Shown: positions 19,219 to 29,928 of the stretch, in pieces
Layout of the letters: each line of letters begins with the position of its first letter
Position numbering within the stretch: the first letter of the stretch is position 1
NCBI RefSeq assembly: GCF_002251735.1
Contig: NZ_NOXS01000035.1
Location: 66,814 to 130,813, forward strand
Direction: 5' to 3'
Source: Elstera cyanobacteriorum
GTDB lineage: Bacteria; Pseudomonadota; Alphaproteobacteria; Elsterales; Elsteraceae
DNA length: 64,000 nucleotides
The notes under the pieces: generated by a model
What the model was told of the DNA's origin: nothing
Database searches by the model: none
The model's input: the letters and a program-made list of their open reading frames with translations, nothing else
Position numbers and translations under genes: made by a program

Positions 19219-20875
19219 ATGCGTCTCTTTCGCTTGTCGACGCTGGGGCTGACCGCTTTGGTGGTTCTCGCCCCGGTGGCGCTGATCCTGTACCAAAGCT
19301 TTCTCAGCGATCCATTTTTCGCGCCCCGCGTCCATTTCACCTTATCTGCCTATGAATTCATCCTCGATGACGAGGATTTTTGGGAAGCCCTGCGCGTTTC
19401 CGCCCTGCTGGCTGGGTTGATGGCCGCTATCGCCGTGCCGCTCGGCGTTATCCTCGCCTTCCTTCTAACCCGCACCAATATCCCCGGCCGCAAATTTCTG
19501 GAGCCACTGGTGCTGGTGCCGATCTTCATGTCCTCGGTCGTGCTGGCCTTTGGCTATGTGGTGACGCTGGGGCCGGTCGGTTTCGTGTCGGTGATCGCCA
19601 AGCAGATTTTTGGCACCGTGCCGTGGAATATCTATTCGATCCCAGCCATCGGTATCGTCGCCGGGCTGACCCATGTGCCGCATGTCTATCTCTATGCCGC
19701 CGCCGCCCTGCGTAACCTTGGCTCCGATCTCGAAGAAGCCGCGCGGATTTCCGGCGCCAGCCCCTGGCAAGTCGCCCGGTCGGTCAGCCTGCCGATGATC
19801 ATGCCGGTCGTGCTGTATGCCGCCGTGCTGATCTTCTTCCTGGGGTTCGAGCTGTTCGGCCTGCCGCTCGTTTTGGGTGATCCCCAGGGCGTGCTGGTTA
19901 TGGCGACGTATCTTTATAAGCTGACCAACAAGCTAGGCGTGCCGTCCTATCAATTGATGGCCGTTGTCGTCGTAGCGATCATCATTATCGCCATTCCGCT
20001 GATCCTATTGCAGCGCTGGTTGCTACGCCATGCCGCCCGTTATGTCTCGGTGCGCGGGAAAGCCAGCCGCCATCAGCCGATCAACCTGGGACCGTGGCGC
20101 TGGGCCGCCCTTGGCGTCGTGCTCCTGTGGTTCACCGCCACGGTGGTCGTGCCGGTAGCCGGTATCCTGCTGCGCTCGCTGGTATCGAGCTGGGGCGAGG
20201 GCGTCAATCTGCTGACAGTCCTAACCCTCGATCATTTCCGCGAACTCTTCGAACATCCGAACGTCGCCCGCGCTATCATTAACACGCTGTTGCTGGCTGC
20301 CGTCGGCGGGGCCGCCGCCGTTGCCGCCTATGGGGCGGTGGCGATTGCCATGCACCGCTGGCCGTCGCCGCTGGCCCGGCTGGTCGATGCCGTCGCCATG
20401 ATCCCGCGCGCTATGCCAGGGATCGTCGCCGGTCTTGCGATGCTGTGGATCTTCCTGTTCGTGAAGCCGCTCAGCCCGCTGCGCGATACGTTGGTGTCGG
20501 TCTGGCTGGCCTATTCCGTAGTGTGGTTCGCCTATGGGCTGCGCATTATCTCCGGGACGCTGATGCAGTTGGCGCCGGAATTGGAAGAAGCCGGGCGCAC
20601 GGTCGGCGCCACCGCCGGGCGGGTTGCCCGCGACATAACCCTTCCGTTGGCCCGCCACGGGCTGTTCGCCGCTTGGCTGCTGATCTTCCTGATCTTCGCC
20701 CGTGAATATTCGACCGGCGTGTATCTGCTGGGGCCGGGAACCGAAGTCATCGGTTCGCTGATGGTCTCGCTCTGGGGTACCGGCGCCATCGACCTCGTGT
20801 CGGCGTTGGCCGTGGTCAATACCGTGATTATCGTCGCGGGCCTCGCGCTGGCCCTGCGTTTCGGAGTCAAACTCA

Positions 20876-20883
<8 letters not shown>
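19219..20883 (+). CDS. ABC importer permease, two fused membrane domains
   Basis: A 554-residue membrane protein made of two permease halves, as in FbpB/AfuB. Each half has an EAA loop: LEEAARISGASPWQVARSV at about residues 173-191, and LEEAGRTVGATAGRVARDI at about 454-472. At least ten hydrophobic segments are visible. It forms the transmembrane channel for the binding protein at 18010-19125 and couples to the ATPase whose gene overlaps its end by 8 bases. Having both halves in one polypeptide fits the iron/organophosphate importer class. Confidence 0.9.
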
Positions 20884-21955
<1,072 letters not shown>

Positions 21956-22033
21956 CCCCGTTCGCGTGCTGCCGGCCCCCAGCGTCTCCCCCCTCGGGGT
22001 CGGCCTGCCGATGATAGTTTCCCTTAGTAGGGC

Positions 22034-22055
22034 GGGCAGGTCAGGCGACCTGCCC
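22034..22055. terminator. Hairpin between convergent genes
   Basis: GGGCAGGTC and GACCTGCCC form a perfect 9-bp stem with a 4-base loop, straddling the stop codon of the phosphatase gene (minus strand) and 79 bases after the importer ATPase stop. There is no T-run on either strand. Placement between convergent genes suggests a shared transcript-end structure. Confidence 0.4.
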
Positions 22056-22601
22056 CGGTTCGGCCATCGGCAGAACGGCGCGCGGAAAGCGCACGACCTC
22101 GGCGTTCCCCACCGGGGTCGTGCGCGCCCCGCCGGTCAATGAGACGAAAATCCGCGCAACCCCCTTGCTGCCAACCAGAAGCGGCAGCCGGTGCGGGCGC
22201 ACGAGAATATCGACCAACGCCCGTTCCAACCGGGTGCGGAACGCCGCCTCGCTCTCGCCGCCCGGCGGCGTCAGCTTGGCATCAAACCACGGCTGCGTTT
22301 CGGCGACGGGCTTGCCGTTCCACTCCCCCAGTCGCCGCTCGCGCAGCCCCTCGTGCGGGATGAGCGGATCGGTGAACCCCAGCGTTTCCGCCAAAATTTC
22401 CGCTGTCTGCCGGGTGCGCTGAAGCGGGCTGACGAAAATCGCGTCGGGCATTAGCCCTTCGGCCCGCATCTGGTCGCCCGCCGCGCGCGCTTGCGCTTCC
22501 CCCACCGCCGTCAGCGGAATATCCACATCGCCGCCACAGCGTAGGCCTTGGCGGTTATAGTCGGTTTCGCCGTGACGGATGAACAGGAAGGCATCAAGCA
22601 T
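22041..22601 (-). CDS. Histidine phosphatase superfamily protein with substituted second histidine
   Basis: A 186-residue member of the phosphoglycerate-mutase-like branch. The phospho-acceptor motif RHGET (His10) and the acid/base region RERRLGEWNG are present. The second catalytic histidine, normally in a strand ending SHG, is replaced by lysine: LLVGSKGVARI near residues 142-152, codon AAG. Activity may be reduced, altered or regulatory. It starts 12 bases after the hybrid-kinase stop and is probably cotranscribed with it. It could still act as a phosphatase on a sugar phosphate or nucleotide; substrate unknown. Confidence 0.8.
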   Translation of the reverse strand: MLDAFLFIRHGETDYNRQGLRCGGDVDIPLTAVGEAQARAAGDQMRAEGLMPDAIFVSPLQRTRQTAEILAETLGFTDPLIPHEGLRERRLGEWNGKPVAETQPWFDAKLTPPGGESEAAFRTRLERALVDILVRPHRLPLLVGSKGVARIFVSLTGGARTTPVGNAEVVRFPRAVLPMAEPGQVA

Positions 22602-22613
22602 TGGCCCCTCGTT

Positions 22614-25600
22614 TCAGTAAGATGCAATGAATGTCTCGACGGCCGCCCACGCGGCTGCCAAGGCCGGTCGGTAGGCCGCCGCCTCGGCACTTTCATCCGC
22701 CTGGGCCGCCCGTTCGACGGCGAGACAGACATCGGCCAGCGCGCCCGCGCCGACCATGCCCGAGGCGCCTTTGAGCTTATGGGCAAGCTGGCGGATCGTC
22801 TCCGTCGCCGCGCCCTCGGCCAGCGCCCGCGCCAGATCGGCGTAAATCGGCGCGCTGGAATCGCGGTAGCGCGTTAATAAGCCCCGGATACCCGCCCGAT
22901 CACCGTCCAGCAAGGCTTCGAAACTGCGCGTATCGATGACCGGCGCGGGCGGTAGCGCAACATTCGGCGTGTACTGCGGTAGCCATTGGGCGAGGCAGGC
23001 CCCCAGGCGGGCGGTATCGACCGGTTTCACAAGGCAATCGTCCATCCCGCTCTCGCGGCACAGGTCGGCAGCATCGGCCTGGGCATTGGCGGTAATGCCG
23101 AGGATGGGTAGGCGCGGGCGCGCCGGGTTGGCGGCTTCCCGCTCTCGGATCAAGCGCGTCAGCCGATAGCCGTCGATTAGCGGCATATCGCAGTCGGTCA
23201 GCAACAGGGCGAAAGTGCCGTGGGTCAGGCGGGCAAAAGCTTCCTCCCCATCCTGCACCGCTTCGGCAATGCAGTTGAGCCGCTGCAACTGGCGCAGAAT
23301 AACCTCGCGGTTGATCGGGTGATCGTCGGCAACCAACACCGCGCCGCGCCCGCTGAGATCGGGCAGGCTGACGGGCGGGCGCGGAATGTCGAGCGTGCCG
23401 GTCGCCGCAGCAGCAGCCGGGGGCAGCGGCAACGTCACCCAAAACCGGCTACCGTGACCGGGGGTACTCTCCACCCCAATTGCCCCGCCCATTAGCGTTA
23501 CCAGCAGCCGACAGATCGATAGGCCTAGGCCTGACCCACCGAACCGCCGCGCCGTTGACCGGTCGGCCTGGGTGAAGGGTTCGAACAAGCGGGCCACCTG
23601 ATCCGGCGCAATCCCAATGCCGGTATCCGTCACCATCACCCGCACGCCCCCCTGCGCTAGCGCCTCCAGTCGCAGGGTGACGCTGCCGCTCGCCGTAAAT
23701 TTCACCGCATTGCCCAGAAGATTGAACAAAATTTGCCTGAGCCGCACGGGATCGCCGATCACATTGGCGGGTAATGCTGGGTCGAGCGCCGTTGTTAGGG
23801 TCAGGCCTTTTTTCTGGGCCAGCGGTAGCAGGGTCGCCGTCACCCCCTCCGCAAGATCGGCCAACGATACGGGCACCTGTTCGAGATCGAGCCGCCCGGC
23901 TTCGATCTTCGAAAAATCGAGAATATCGTCGATGATCCGCAACAGCGAAAAGGCGCTTTCGCGGATCAGGCCGACCGCGTGCTCCTGCTCGCCCGACAGG
24001 GGAGTCTGGGTTAGAATATCGAGCATGCCAAGGACGCCGTTCATCGGCGTGCGGATTTCGTGGCTCATTGTGGCAAGGAAGGCCGATTTCGCCTGGGTCG
24101 CCGCTTCGGCCTGATCTTTGGCCAACTGAAGACTTTCCTGAGCGTCCTTAAGGTCCGAAATCTCAAACAGCCAGATAACCGTTACATCCTGGCCCTCGAA
24201 CCGCGCTTCGGCCCACGAAGCCAAGGTCCAGCGCACCCCGGCGTGGGCCGATTGGATTGCGGTTTCCGACCCGCTGAGGCTGCCCCGCCGCGCGAACAGT
24301 GCCCGGTCCGCCGCATGGCGCCCCGGATCGGCGTAGAGGCTTTCAATGTGAACGCGGCCTAAGGCCTCCGCCGTTTGACCAACCAAGCGGCTAAAACTGG
24401 GATTGGTAAACAGAATCTGCCCGGCGCTATCGACCAAACATACGCTGACCGGGCTGGTTTCCAGCAAAAGACGGGACAGGGTCTGGCTTTCGCGCGCCGC
24501 CTGTTCCGCCTGCCGCCGCGCCTGCCCGATGGTGACGAGCGAGATGAAATTGGCGGCGGCTTTGAGGAAGTTAACCTCGTCTTCCGTCCAGGCGCGCGGT
24601 GCATCGGCCTGTTCGCAGCGCAGAATCCCTACGTCGCGTTGCTCGGCTTGCACCAGCACATGCATCAGCGCAACAATCCCAGCGGGCTGCAAATCGGCGG
24701 CCTGAAGCTCGGCAACACGAATATCGGCGGCGACATTCGGGACGATCAGCGCCAAATCGCGCGCCAGCGCCTGCCGGTAGATCGGGCAGGCGGCCAGCGG
24801 CACGGCGACCGGTCCGCCCGGCGGCAGAACCGCCGGATTGGGGATGATCACCGCCGTTTGTTCGAGACTTTCCCCGCCATCGACCTGGGGCCGCACCGCC
24901 CAAAGGCTGACCCGATCCACCTGCAAGGTTAGGGCGATGATACGCAGAATATCGGGCAGCGCCGCGTCGGCATCGGCCAGACGAACCGCGCGCAGGGTAG
25001 CAATTTCCTGCAAGGCAGTGGTCTGGCGCATCATACGGGCGCGATTGTCACGCAACTGCCGCTCCGTCTCCTGCCGCACCTGAATATCGGTAACGAGCTG
25101 TTCCTGAGTGCGGCTGAGGCTTTCGAGCGTGATTTGCAGCCGGTCGGAATTTCCCTGCGATTCTTTCAACAGTTCCCGGTTCCGGCGACTGGCAATCCGG
25201 TGAACCTCGGCCAGCGCCATCATCAAGATCGGCGTATCGAGGATCGCCGATCCACCGCCGGGCAGCGTCACCAGAAGCGGATCGTAGATTTGCTCCGCCC
25301 CGCGTTCCAGCGCCCGTTGCGCCGCATCCTCGATGGGATCGGCAGCGGCCAGGGTCAGCACCGCCGGATCAATATCCTCCCGCATCACCAAAATGGCACG
25401 GCTCAGATAGACATCGCGCCCCAGCGGCTTTGAGAGGTTTTCGAGAAAGCGGCGACGGGTGAGCAAGCCCAGGGTCTTGCGGTCGTCATGCACGATCACG
25501 CCCGGCAGGTCCGGCGTTTCGGCGAATAAGCGGCTGACCTCCAGCCCCGTCGTCCGGCGCGACACCCGGGCGGAATGCATCGGCAGATCGCCCAGGGTTA

Positions 25601-25694
25601 GCGCCAGATCGTCCTCGGTCCGCACCCAGGCTTCCAGCGACAGGCGCAGCCGATCGCGGATCGACAGCGGCGGCGCGATTTCGGCCTCCAGCAT
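22614..25694 (-). CDS. Soluble hybrid histidine kinase (CBS-like, GAF, PAS, HisKA, HATPase, REC, Hpt)
   Basis: A 1026-residue multidomain kinase without membrane segments. In order: a CBS-like N-terminal region (about 35-165), a coiled coil (about 185-235), GAF (about 240-395), PAS (about 405-515), HisKA with His545 (SHEIRTPMNG), HATPase (N box LFNLLGNAVKF about 656-666; GGSGLGLSI about 719-727), a receiver with Asp834 (TDCDMPLIDG), and Hpt with His972 (AHKLKGASGM). The full phosphorelay His-Asp-His is present in one chain, so the final receiver must be another protein. A cytoplasmic cue is likely. No obvious output regulator lies next to it. Confidence 0.9.
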   Translation of the reverse strand: MLEAEIAPPLSIRDRLRLSLEAWVRTEDDLALTLGDLPMHSARVSRRTTGLEVSRLFAETPDLPGVIVHDDRKTLGLLTRRRFLENLSKPLGRDVYLSRAILVMREDIDPAVLTLAAADPIEDAAQRALERGAEQIYDPLLVTLPGGGSAILDTPILMMALAEVHRIASRRNRELLKESQGNSDRLQITLESLSRTQEQLVTDIQVRQETERQLRDNRARMMRQTTALQEIATLRAVRLADADAALPDILRIIALTLQVDRVSLWAVRPQVDGGESLEQTAVIIPNPAVLPPGGPVAVPLAACPIYRQALARDLALIVPNVAADIRVAELQAADLQPAGIVALMHVLVQAEQRDVGILRCEQADAPRAWTEDEVNFLKAAANFISLVTIGQARRQAEQAARESQTLSRLLLETSPVSVCLVDSAGQILFTNPSFSRLVGQTAEALGRVHIESLYADPGRHAADRALFARRGSLSGSETAIQSAHAGVRWTLASWAEARFEGQDVTVIWLFEISDLKDAQESLQLAKDQAEAATQAKSAFLATMSHEIRTPMNGVLGMLDILTQTPLSGEQEHAVGLIRESAFSLLRIIDDILDFSKIEAGRLDLEQVPVSLADLAEGVTATLLPLAQKKGLTLTTALDPALPANVIGDPVRLRQILFNLLGNAVKFTASGSVTLRLEALAQGGVRVMVTDTGIGIAPDQVARLFEPFTQADRSTARRFGGSGLGLSICRLLVTLMGGAIGVESTPGHGSRFWVTLPLPPAAAAATGTLDIPRPPVSLPDLSGRGAVLVADDHPINREVILRQLQRLNCIAEAVQDGEEAFARLTHGTFALLLTDCDMPLIDGYRLTRLIREREAANPARPRLPILGITANAQADAADLCRESGMDDCLVKPVDTARLGACLAQWLPQYTPNVALPPAPVIDTRSFEALLDGDRAGIRGLLTRYRDSSAPIYADLARALAEGAATETIRQLAHKLKGASGMVGAGALADVCLAVERAAQADESAEAAAYRPALAAAWAAVETFIASY

Positions 25695-25697
25695 CGC

Positions 25698-26777
25698 CTA
25701 GGCTGCCGGTTTGGCGGCGGTGAAGAGATGCCGGGGGGTCGGGGGCGGCAGCAGACAGGTGAAACTGCCCGACGCCCCCGCCCCTAACAACCAGGTGCGC
25801 ACAAAGTGGATCTGATAGGCATCGCTAAGGGCGGGGGTATGGCCGGTCTCCGGCACATGCATGGCGATCACCCCAGGCTTCTGCACCATCTCCTGCACTG
25901 TTTCGAGCAAGAGCGCGTCCGACACCAGCCCGTGAATGACGAGGATCGGCATATCGAGCGCCTGCCACTCGGCCCATTGATCGATACTGTCGGTCGCGCT
26001 GGCGGCATAGGCCTGAAGGGCGCGCGGGTCGTGCCGATAGACGCGGCCACCGTGCTCGTCGGACCATTGGGTTTGAAAATAGGTATTGTGCAGCAGTTCG
26101 GCTTCCGTCACCGGCCCTTCGTTCTTGGCGGAGGCCCCTAAGCGGCGAAACAGGTCGGACGGGCGCTTGAAGATATAATGATGCGCCACGGCCTGGGCGC
26201 GGCGGCGGCGGCGTTCGGCGGGCATGTAGGGGCCGATGTCGTTCAGCACCAGCCGCTCCACCCGCCCAGGGTGCTGCGCTGCGAACGCCATCGCCGTACT
26301 GCCACCGAGCGACGATCCGATGATGCTGGCGCTGGGGCGGTCGAGGTGATCGAGAAGCTGCACCAGGGTTTCGACGTTGGTATCGAGGGTATAATCGCCC
26401 TCCTTCGCCAACCAGCCGCTCATTCCGCGCCCCGGCCAATCAAAGCAGACGACGTTGAACCGGTCGGCTAAATCGAGCGCCAGATAATCCCAGCGTCGGG
26501 CCGTATTGGCGATACCGCCAAGGCAGATGACCAGGGGCGCATCTGGGTCGCCCCATTGGGTATAGGCAAGCTGAATGCGGGTTTCCTTGCGTTGATGCTC
26601 CGGCCAATGGCCTTGCAGACGCACGGGATGCCGGTAGGCGAAACTGCGCAGCTCGAACTGACCGTCGAAGGGGGCCAGCGTCCCCCGAACCAACAGCTCA
26701 TATTCTTCCCAGGTCATGGCATCGCCCCAGGAGAAAACTTCGGCGCCAGGGATCAACGGGGTTTCAACAAGGGCCAT
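25698..26777 (-). CDS. Alpha/beta hydrolase
   Basis: A 359-residue alpha/beta-hydrolase fold protein. The oxyanion region is LGGIANTARRWD, the nucleophile elbow is GSSLGGS, and the catalytic histidine lies in PETGHTPAL. An N-terminal extension of about 70 residues precedes the core. It begins one base after the MFS transporter stop codon and ends 3 bases before the hybrid-kinase start, so all are probably in one transcript. A plausible reading is that the MFS protein moves a compound that this enzyme hydrolyses, but the substrate cannot be named. Confidence 0.8.
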   Translation of the reverse strand: MALVETPLIPGAEVFSWGDAMTWEEYELLVRGTLAPFDGQFELRSFAYRHPVRLQGHWPEHQRKETRIQLAYTQWGDPDAPLVICLGGIANTARRWDYLALDLADRFNVVCFDWPGRGMSGWLAKEGDYTLDTNVETLVQLLDHLDRPSASIIGSSLGGSTAMAFAAQHPGRVERLVLNDIGPYMPAERRRRRAQAVAHHYIFKRPSDLFRRLGASAKNEGPVTEAELLHNTYFQTQWSDEHGGRVYRHDPRALQAYAASATDSIDQWAEWQALDMPILVIHGLVSDALLLETVQEMVQKPGVIAMHVPETGHTPALSDAYQIHFVRTWLLGAGASGSFTCLLPPPTPRHLFTAAKPAA

Positions 26778-26778
26778 C

Positions 26779-27984
26779 TTACGCCTCCGTCTCGACTGCG
26801 GGCTTGCGGCTGGCCGCGTAAACGGCGGCGAACCCCCCGGCGGCCAATAGAATGAAAATCGTTAAAGCCTGAAGCGTTCCGGCATACCCCGCCCAGGGCA
26901 GCAGCCCCCCCGCCAGCAGCGGCCCCAGGAACAGCCCCAAACGCTCCCCCACCCGGAACAGCCCCAGCAGCCGCGCCCGCCCGGCCTGCGCCATCTCGCG
27001 TTGGGTGGCGGCGAACAACAGCGTCACCTGCGGCGCCATGCCCAGCGCTTGGGCCAGCCCGAGCAGCGCCACGGCAGTCACCGCCGCGCCGATCCCGCCG
27101 CCGCCCAGCAGCAGCGCTGCCAGCGCGACGCCAGACCCGATCAGCCCGAGCAGCGTGAAGGTGAACGGCTGGCCGCGCCGGTCGATCATTCGGCCCAGGG
27201 GCGTCGCCAAGGCCGCCAAGGTCACCCCATAGACCATCAACACCCATCCCGCCTGCCCCGAGCCAACCCCTTGGTCGTGGAGATAAAGCGGCAAAAGGTA
27301 ATAGAGGAAGGCGCTAATCAGCAGCCGCGACGGGATCGCCGCCAAGCCGACCAAGCCGATGAACCCGGGATTGCGCAGCAGCGGCGCCAAATTCCCCGGC
27401 GGACGGCGGGCCTCGCGGAATGACGGCATCCAGGCGACCGGCACCAGCGCCACGGCGGCAAGCCCGGCGCCGACGGCCAAGGTCGGCCCGGCGCCGATCG
27501 CGCTGGCCAATAGGCCGCCTGCAACGGTTCCCGTCACCGATCCGCCAAAAAAGAGGCTGAGATAAAAAGCCGACGCCTGAGTCCGGGCGGAGGCCGGATA
27601 GGCGCGCAGCAGGGTATCTTGCGCCAAGATCATCGCGACGCCATAGCCGAACCCGGCCACCATCCGGCATACAATCAGCAACTCCGCCCAAGGGACAACC
27701 GCCGACGCGGCTAGGGCGAGGGAAACCGCCGACAGCGCCGCGCGCATCAGCCCATCGTGCTCCCGCTCCGGCAGCCAGCGTGGTACGGTCAGTTGCGCCG
27801 CCGCTACGGCAAGCCAGAAGCAGGCAACGGACAGGCTCGCCGCCGCCGCCGGACCCAAGCCCGGCCAGAGCACCGCCAGGCCGCGCGCGTGAACCGGTAG
27901 GAAAGAGGTTCCCACAGCATCCGCCGCGACCAGAGCGAGAAACGCCAGAGAGATCGGCCATAGCCGCAGCGCGCCAGGGGGCAT
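26779..27984 (-). CDS. Major facilitator superfamily transporter
   Basis: A 401-residue, twelve-segment hydrophobic protein with the MFS loop motif PLGRMIDRRGQ between segments (about residues 260-270). Both halves are rich in Ala/Gly/Leu helices, and there is no signal peptide. It is immediately upstream of the alpha/beta hydrolase (1-base gap). It belongs to a drug/metabolite efflux-like branch; substrate and direction are unknown. The region upstream (27985-28196) contains no gene and would hold its promoter and that of the divergent binding-protein gene. Confidence 0.85.
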   Translation of the reverse strand: MPPGALRLWPISLAFLALVAADAVGTSFLPVHARGLAVLWPGLGPAAAASLSVACFWLAVAAAQLTVPRWLPEREHDGLMRAALSAVSLALAASAVVPWAELLIVCRMVAGFGYGVAMILAQDTLLRAYPASARTQASAFYLSLFFGGSVTGTVAGGLLASAIGAGPTLAVGAGLAAVALVPVAWMPSFREARRPPGNLAPLLRNPGFIGLVGLAAIPSRLLISAFLYYLLPLYLHDQGVGSGQAGWVLMVYGVTLAALATPLGRMIDRRGQPFTFTLLGLIGSGVALAALLLGGGGIGAAVTAVALLGLAQALGMAPQVTLLFAATQREMAQAGRARLLGLFRVGERLGLFLGPLLAGGLLPWAGYAGTLQALTIFILLAAGGFAAVYAASRKPAVETEA

Positions 27985-28196
27985 CCCGGACCTAGACCTT
28001 ATCGCGTGTTTTAAAGGTCGGGACGATCAGTACCGCCCCGCAATATCAATGTTGGTTTTCAAGGATTCCACCTCACCGCGCAAGGGAGAAAATCAATAGT
28101 CATAAAATTGTAAATTGTGATTAACGATCCGCCCCCCTATATCCTCACAGTAGAAACACCCCATTCGCTGCCACAAGACTGCGACGAGGCTTAATC

Positions 28197-29150
28197 ATGT
28201 TCGCAAAAATCGTTAAGTCCGCCTTGATTTCCGGTAGCATTATTGCCGCCCTATCAGCATCTTCGGCCCTGGCCCAAGAAAAAAATGTGCTGATGGTGCT
28301 GTGGAAAAGCTGGATGCCTGCCGACAAGGCCTTCGCCCAGAAATTGAAAGACGCTGGGGTTAAGGTCAATTATTCAGAAGTGAATGCCGATCAAGACCGC
28401 TCCAAGCTAGCAACGGCGATTCGCGAGGTCGAAGGCGATATTGCTGCCAAGAAATTCGATATGATCTATAGCTACGGCACAGTATCAACCCAGGTTACCA
28501 AGGCGACCGTAAAGAATAATACGCCGGTCGTCTTCAACATCGTCTTCGATCCGGTTGGGGCCAATCTGGTCGCCTCGAAGGAAGCGCCGGGCGCCAATAT
28601 TACCGGCGTCACCAACGGCGTGCCGATCAAGATGCAGTTCGATGTCTTCACCAAACTGAAGCCGATTAAAGACCTGCTGGTGCTGTTCAACTCCCGCGAG
28701 CCCAATTCGAATATCATCGAACGGGAGGTGCGCGAGTGGGCGCAAGCGGCCGGGGTGAACGTGATTTCCCGCCGGGTGACGCCCGATACAACGTCGCTGA
28801 AGGATGTTCTGGAAGAGGTGAAGAGCGGCAAAATCGCCGTCGATTCGCTTTATGCCGGGGCCGATAACTATCTTGCCTCCGTCGCGAAGGAAGTTCAGGC
28901 CGCAGTCGGCGACAAGGTGCGCCTCTATGGCGGCACCCAAACCTATACGCTTGCGGGCTGGCTGGCGGCCTATGTGCCGTCGAACGACGCGATGGGTCAG
29001 GCCGCCGCCGAACAGGCGATCAAGGTTCTGAATGGGGCTGATCCGGCGACACTGCCGGTCGTGCTACCGAAGCCGCAGCTCTTCATCTCCGACGCTGCCG
29101 CCAAGAAGCACGGCATCACCCCGCCCGCCGAAGCGGCGCTGGAAAGCTAA
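28197..29150 (+). CDS. ABC-type substrate-binding protein (TrpX-like family), orphan
   Basis: A 317-residue secreted protein with a signal peptide ending near ALAQE (residue 27). It matches the ABC substrate-binding family that includes TrpX/YtrF-like proteins, with signature segments IYSYGTVSTQVTKAT, VFNIVFDPVGANLV and NITGVTNGVPI. Such proteins normally have adjacent permease and ATPase genes; none is present, the gene ends in a strong terminator, and the next gene is on the other strand. It may serve a distant transporter or a chemoreceptor or kinase as a ligand-binding partner. Confidence 0.85.
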   Translation: MFAKIVKSALISGSIIAALSASSALAQEKNVLMVLWKSWMPADKAFAQKLKDAGVKVNYSEVNADQDRSKLATAIREVEGDIAAKKFDMIYSYGTVSTQVTKATVKNNTPVVFNIVFDPVGANLVASKEAPGANITGVTNGVPIKMQFDVFTKLKPIKDLLVLFNSREPNSNIIEREVREWAQAAGVNVISRRVTPDTTSLKDVLEEVKSGKIAVDSLYAGADNYLASVAKEVQAAVGDKVRLYGGTQTYTLAGWLAAYVPSNDAMGQAAAEQAIKVLNGADPATLPVVLPKPQLFISDAAAKKHGITPPAEAALES

Positions 29151-29172
29151 ACCGCCGAGTATCGGGATACGG

Positions 29173-29201
29173 AAGGGGCCGGGGATGATCCGGCCCCTTT
29201 T
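29173..29201 (+). terminator. Intrinsic terminator after the binding-protein gene
   Basis: AAGGGGCCGG pairs with CCGGCCCCTT around a 7-base loop and runs into TTTT at 29198-29201, 23 bases after the stop codon. It is a textbook rho-independent terminator. Confidence 0.88.
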
Positions 29202-29205
29202 GTGT

Positions 29206-29928
29206 TTACCGGTGGATGTAGAACAGCAGCAAATCGCGGCGCATGCCCTCGATCTCAATCGGTTCGACCCCGTGGAAACTATCGTCGGTTTTCACGAATA
29301 GAAACAGGCTGTTGGGCAGAAACGGCGCCGTCCAGACCTTATCGAAATCCTCGAACGCATGGTGCGGCCCGCCCCAGCAGCGAAACCCCCGCGCTTTCGG
29401 TACATAGAGCGTCGTCCCGCAAGGGGCATAGCGCTCGTCCCGCGGCAGATAGAACAAGAGGGTGATCAGGTTTTTCGGGTCGGAGGTATGGATTTTCACC
29501 CCGTCCGAGCTTGTATCGCGCACGAGGATCATGTCGCGCTTGATGTCGGTCGGCCACGCGGCGCCTTCGGCCTTAAGCCGCGCGGCAATTTGGTCCTGGA
29601 AGTGATGCACCAAAGTCGCCGCAAAATCAGCGTCGAAAATCTTATCGAACAGGTCTTGCCAGAAGGTCGCGACCGCAGGGCTGACACGCGCCTTGTGCGG
29701 GGCATCAAGCAGAAACCCCGACCGCATGCCGTAATCCGCCGCCGACGCCTTGCCGGTCGCCCCCAGCGGGGTATAGGCCTCGGCGGGCGGTAGATGGTCC
29801 TGCAACCGTGTATAAAACGGATCAGAAAAGACGGCGCGACAATAGGAATGCCGGTGCGGCCAAACGCGGCCCGGCGTATTGAGAATAGTGTAAAGAAGCG
29901 TTTGTTTTTCTAATTCATACGCCTGCAT
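29206..29928 (-). CDS. Putative 2-oxoglutarate/Fe(II)-dependent oxygenase
   Basis: A 240-residue protein with a double-stranded beta-helix pattern. KIHTSDPKNLITLLFYLP supplies candidate metal ligands His147 and Asp150, DSFHGVEP supplies His219, and Arg231 (GMRRDLL) could bind 2-oxoglutarate. The spacing between His and Asp is one residue longer than the usual HxD, so metal binding should be treated as probable only. The ATG at 29928 is chosen over a TTG one codon upstream. Homologues are often found near sulfotransferase or surface-sugar genes, but nothing of the kind is adjacent here. Substrate unknown. Confidence 0.6.
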   Translation of the reverse strand: MQAYELEKQTLLYTILNTPGRVWPHRHSYCRAVFSDPFYTRLQDHLPPAEAYTPLGATGKASAADYGMRSGFLLDAPHKARVSPAVATFWQDLFDKIFDADFAATLVHHFQDQIAARLKAEGAAWPTDIKRDMILVRDTSSDGVKIHTSDPKNLITLLFYLPRDERYAPCGTTLYVPKARGFRCWGGPHHAFEDFDKVWTAPFLPNSLFLFVKTDDSFHGVEPIEIEGMRRDLLLFYIHR

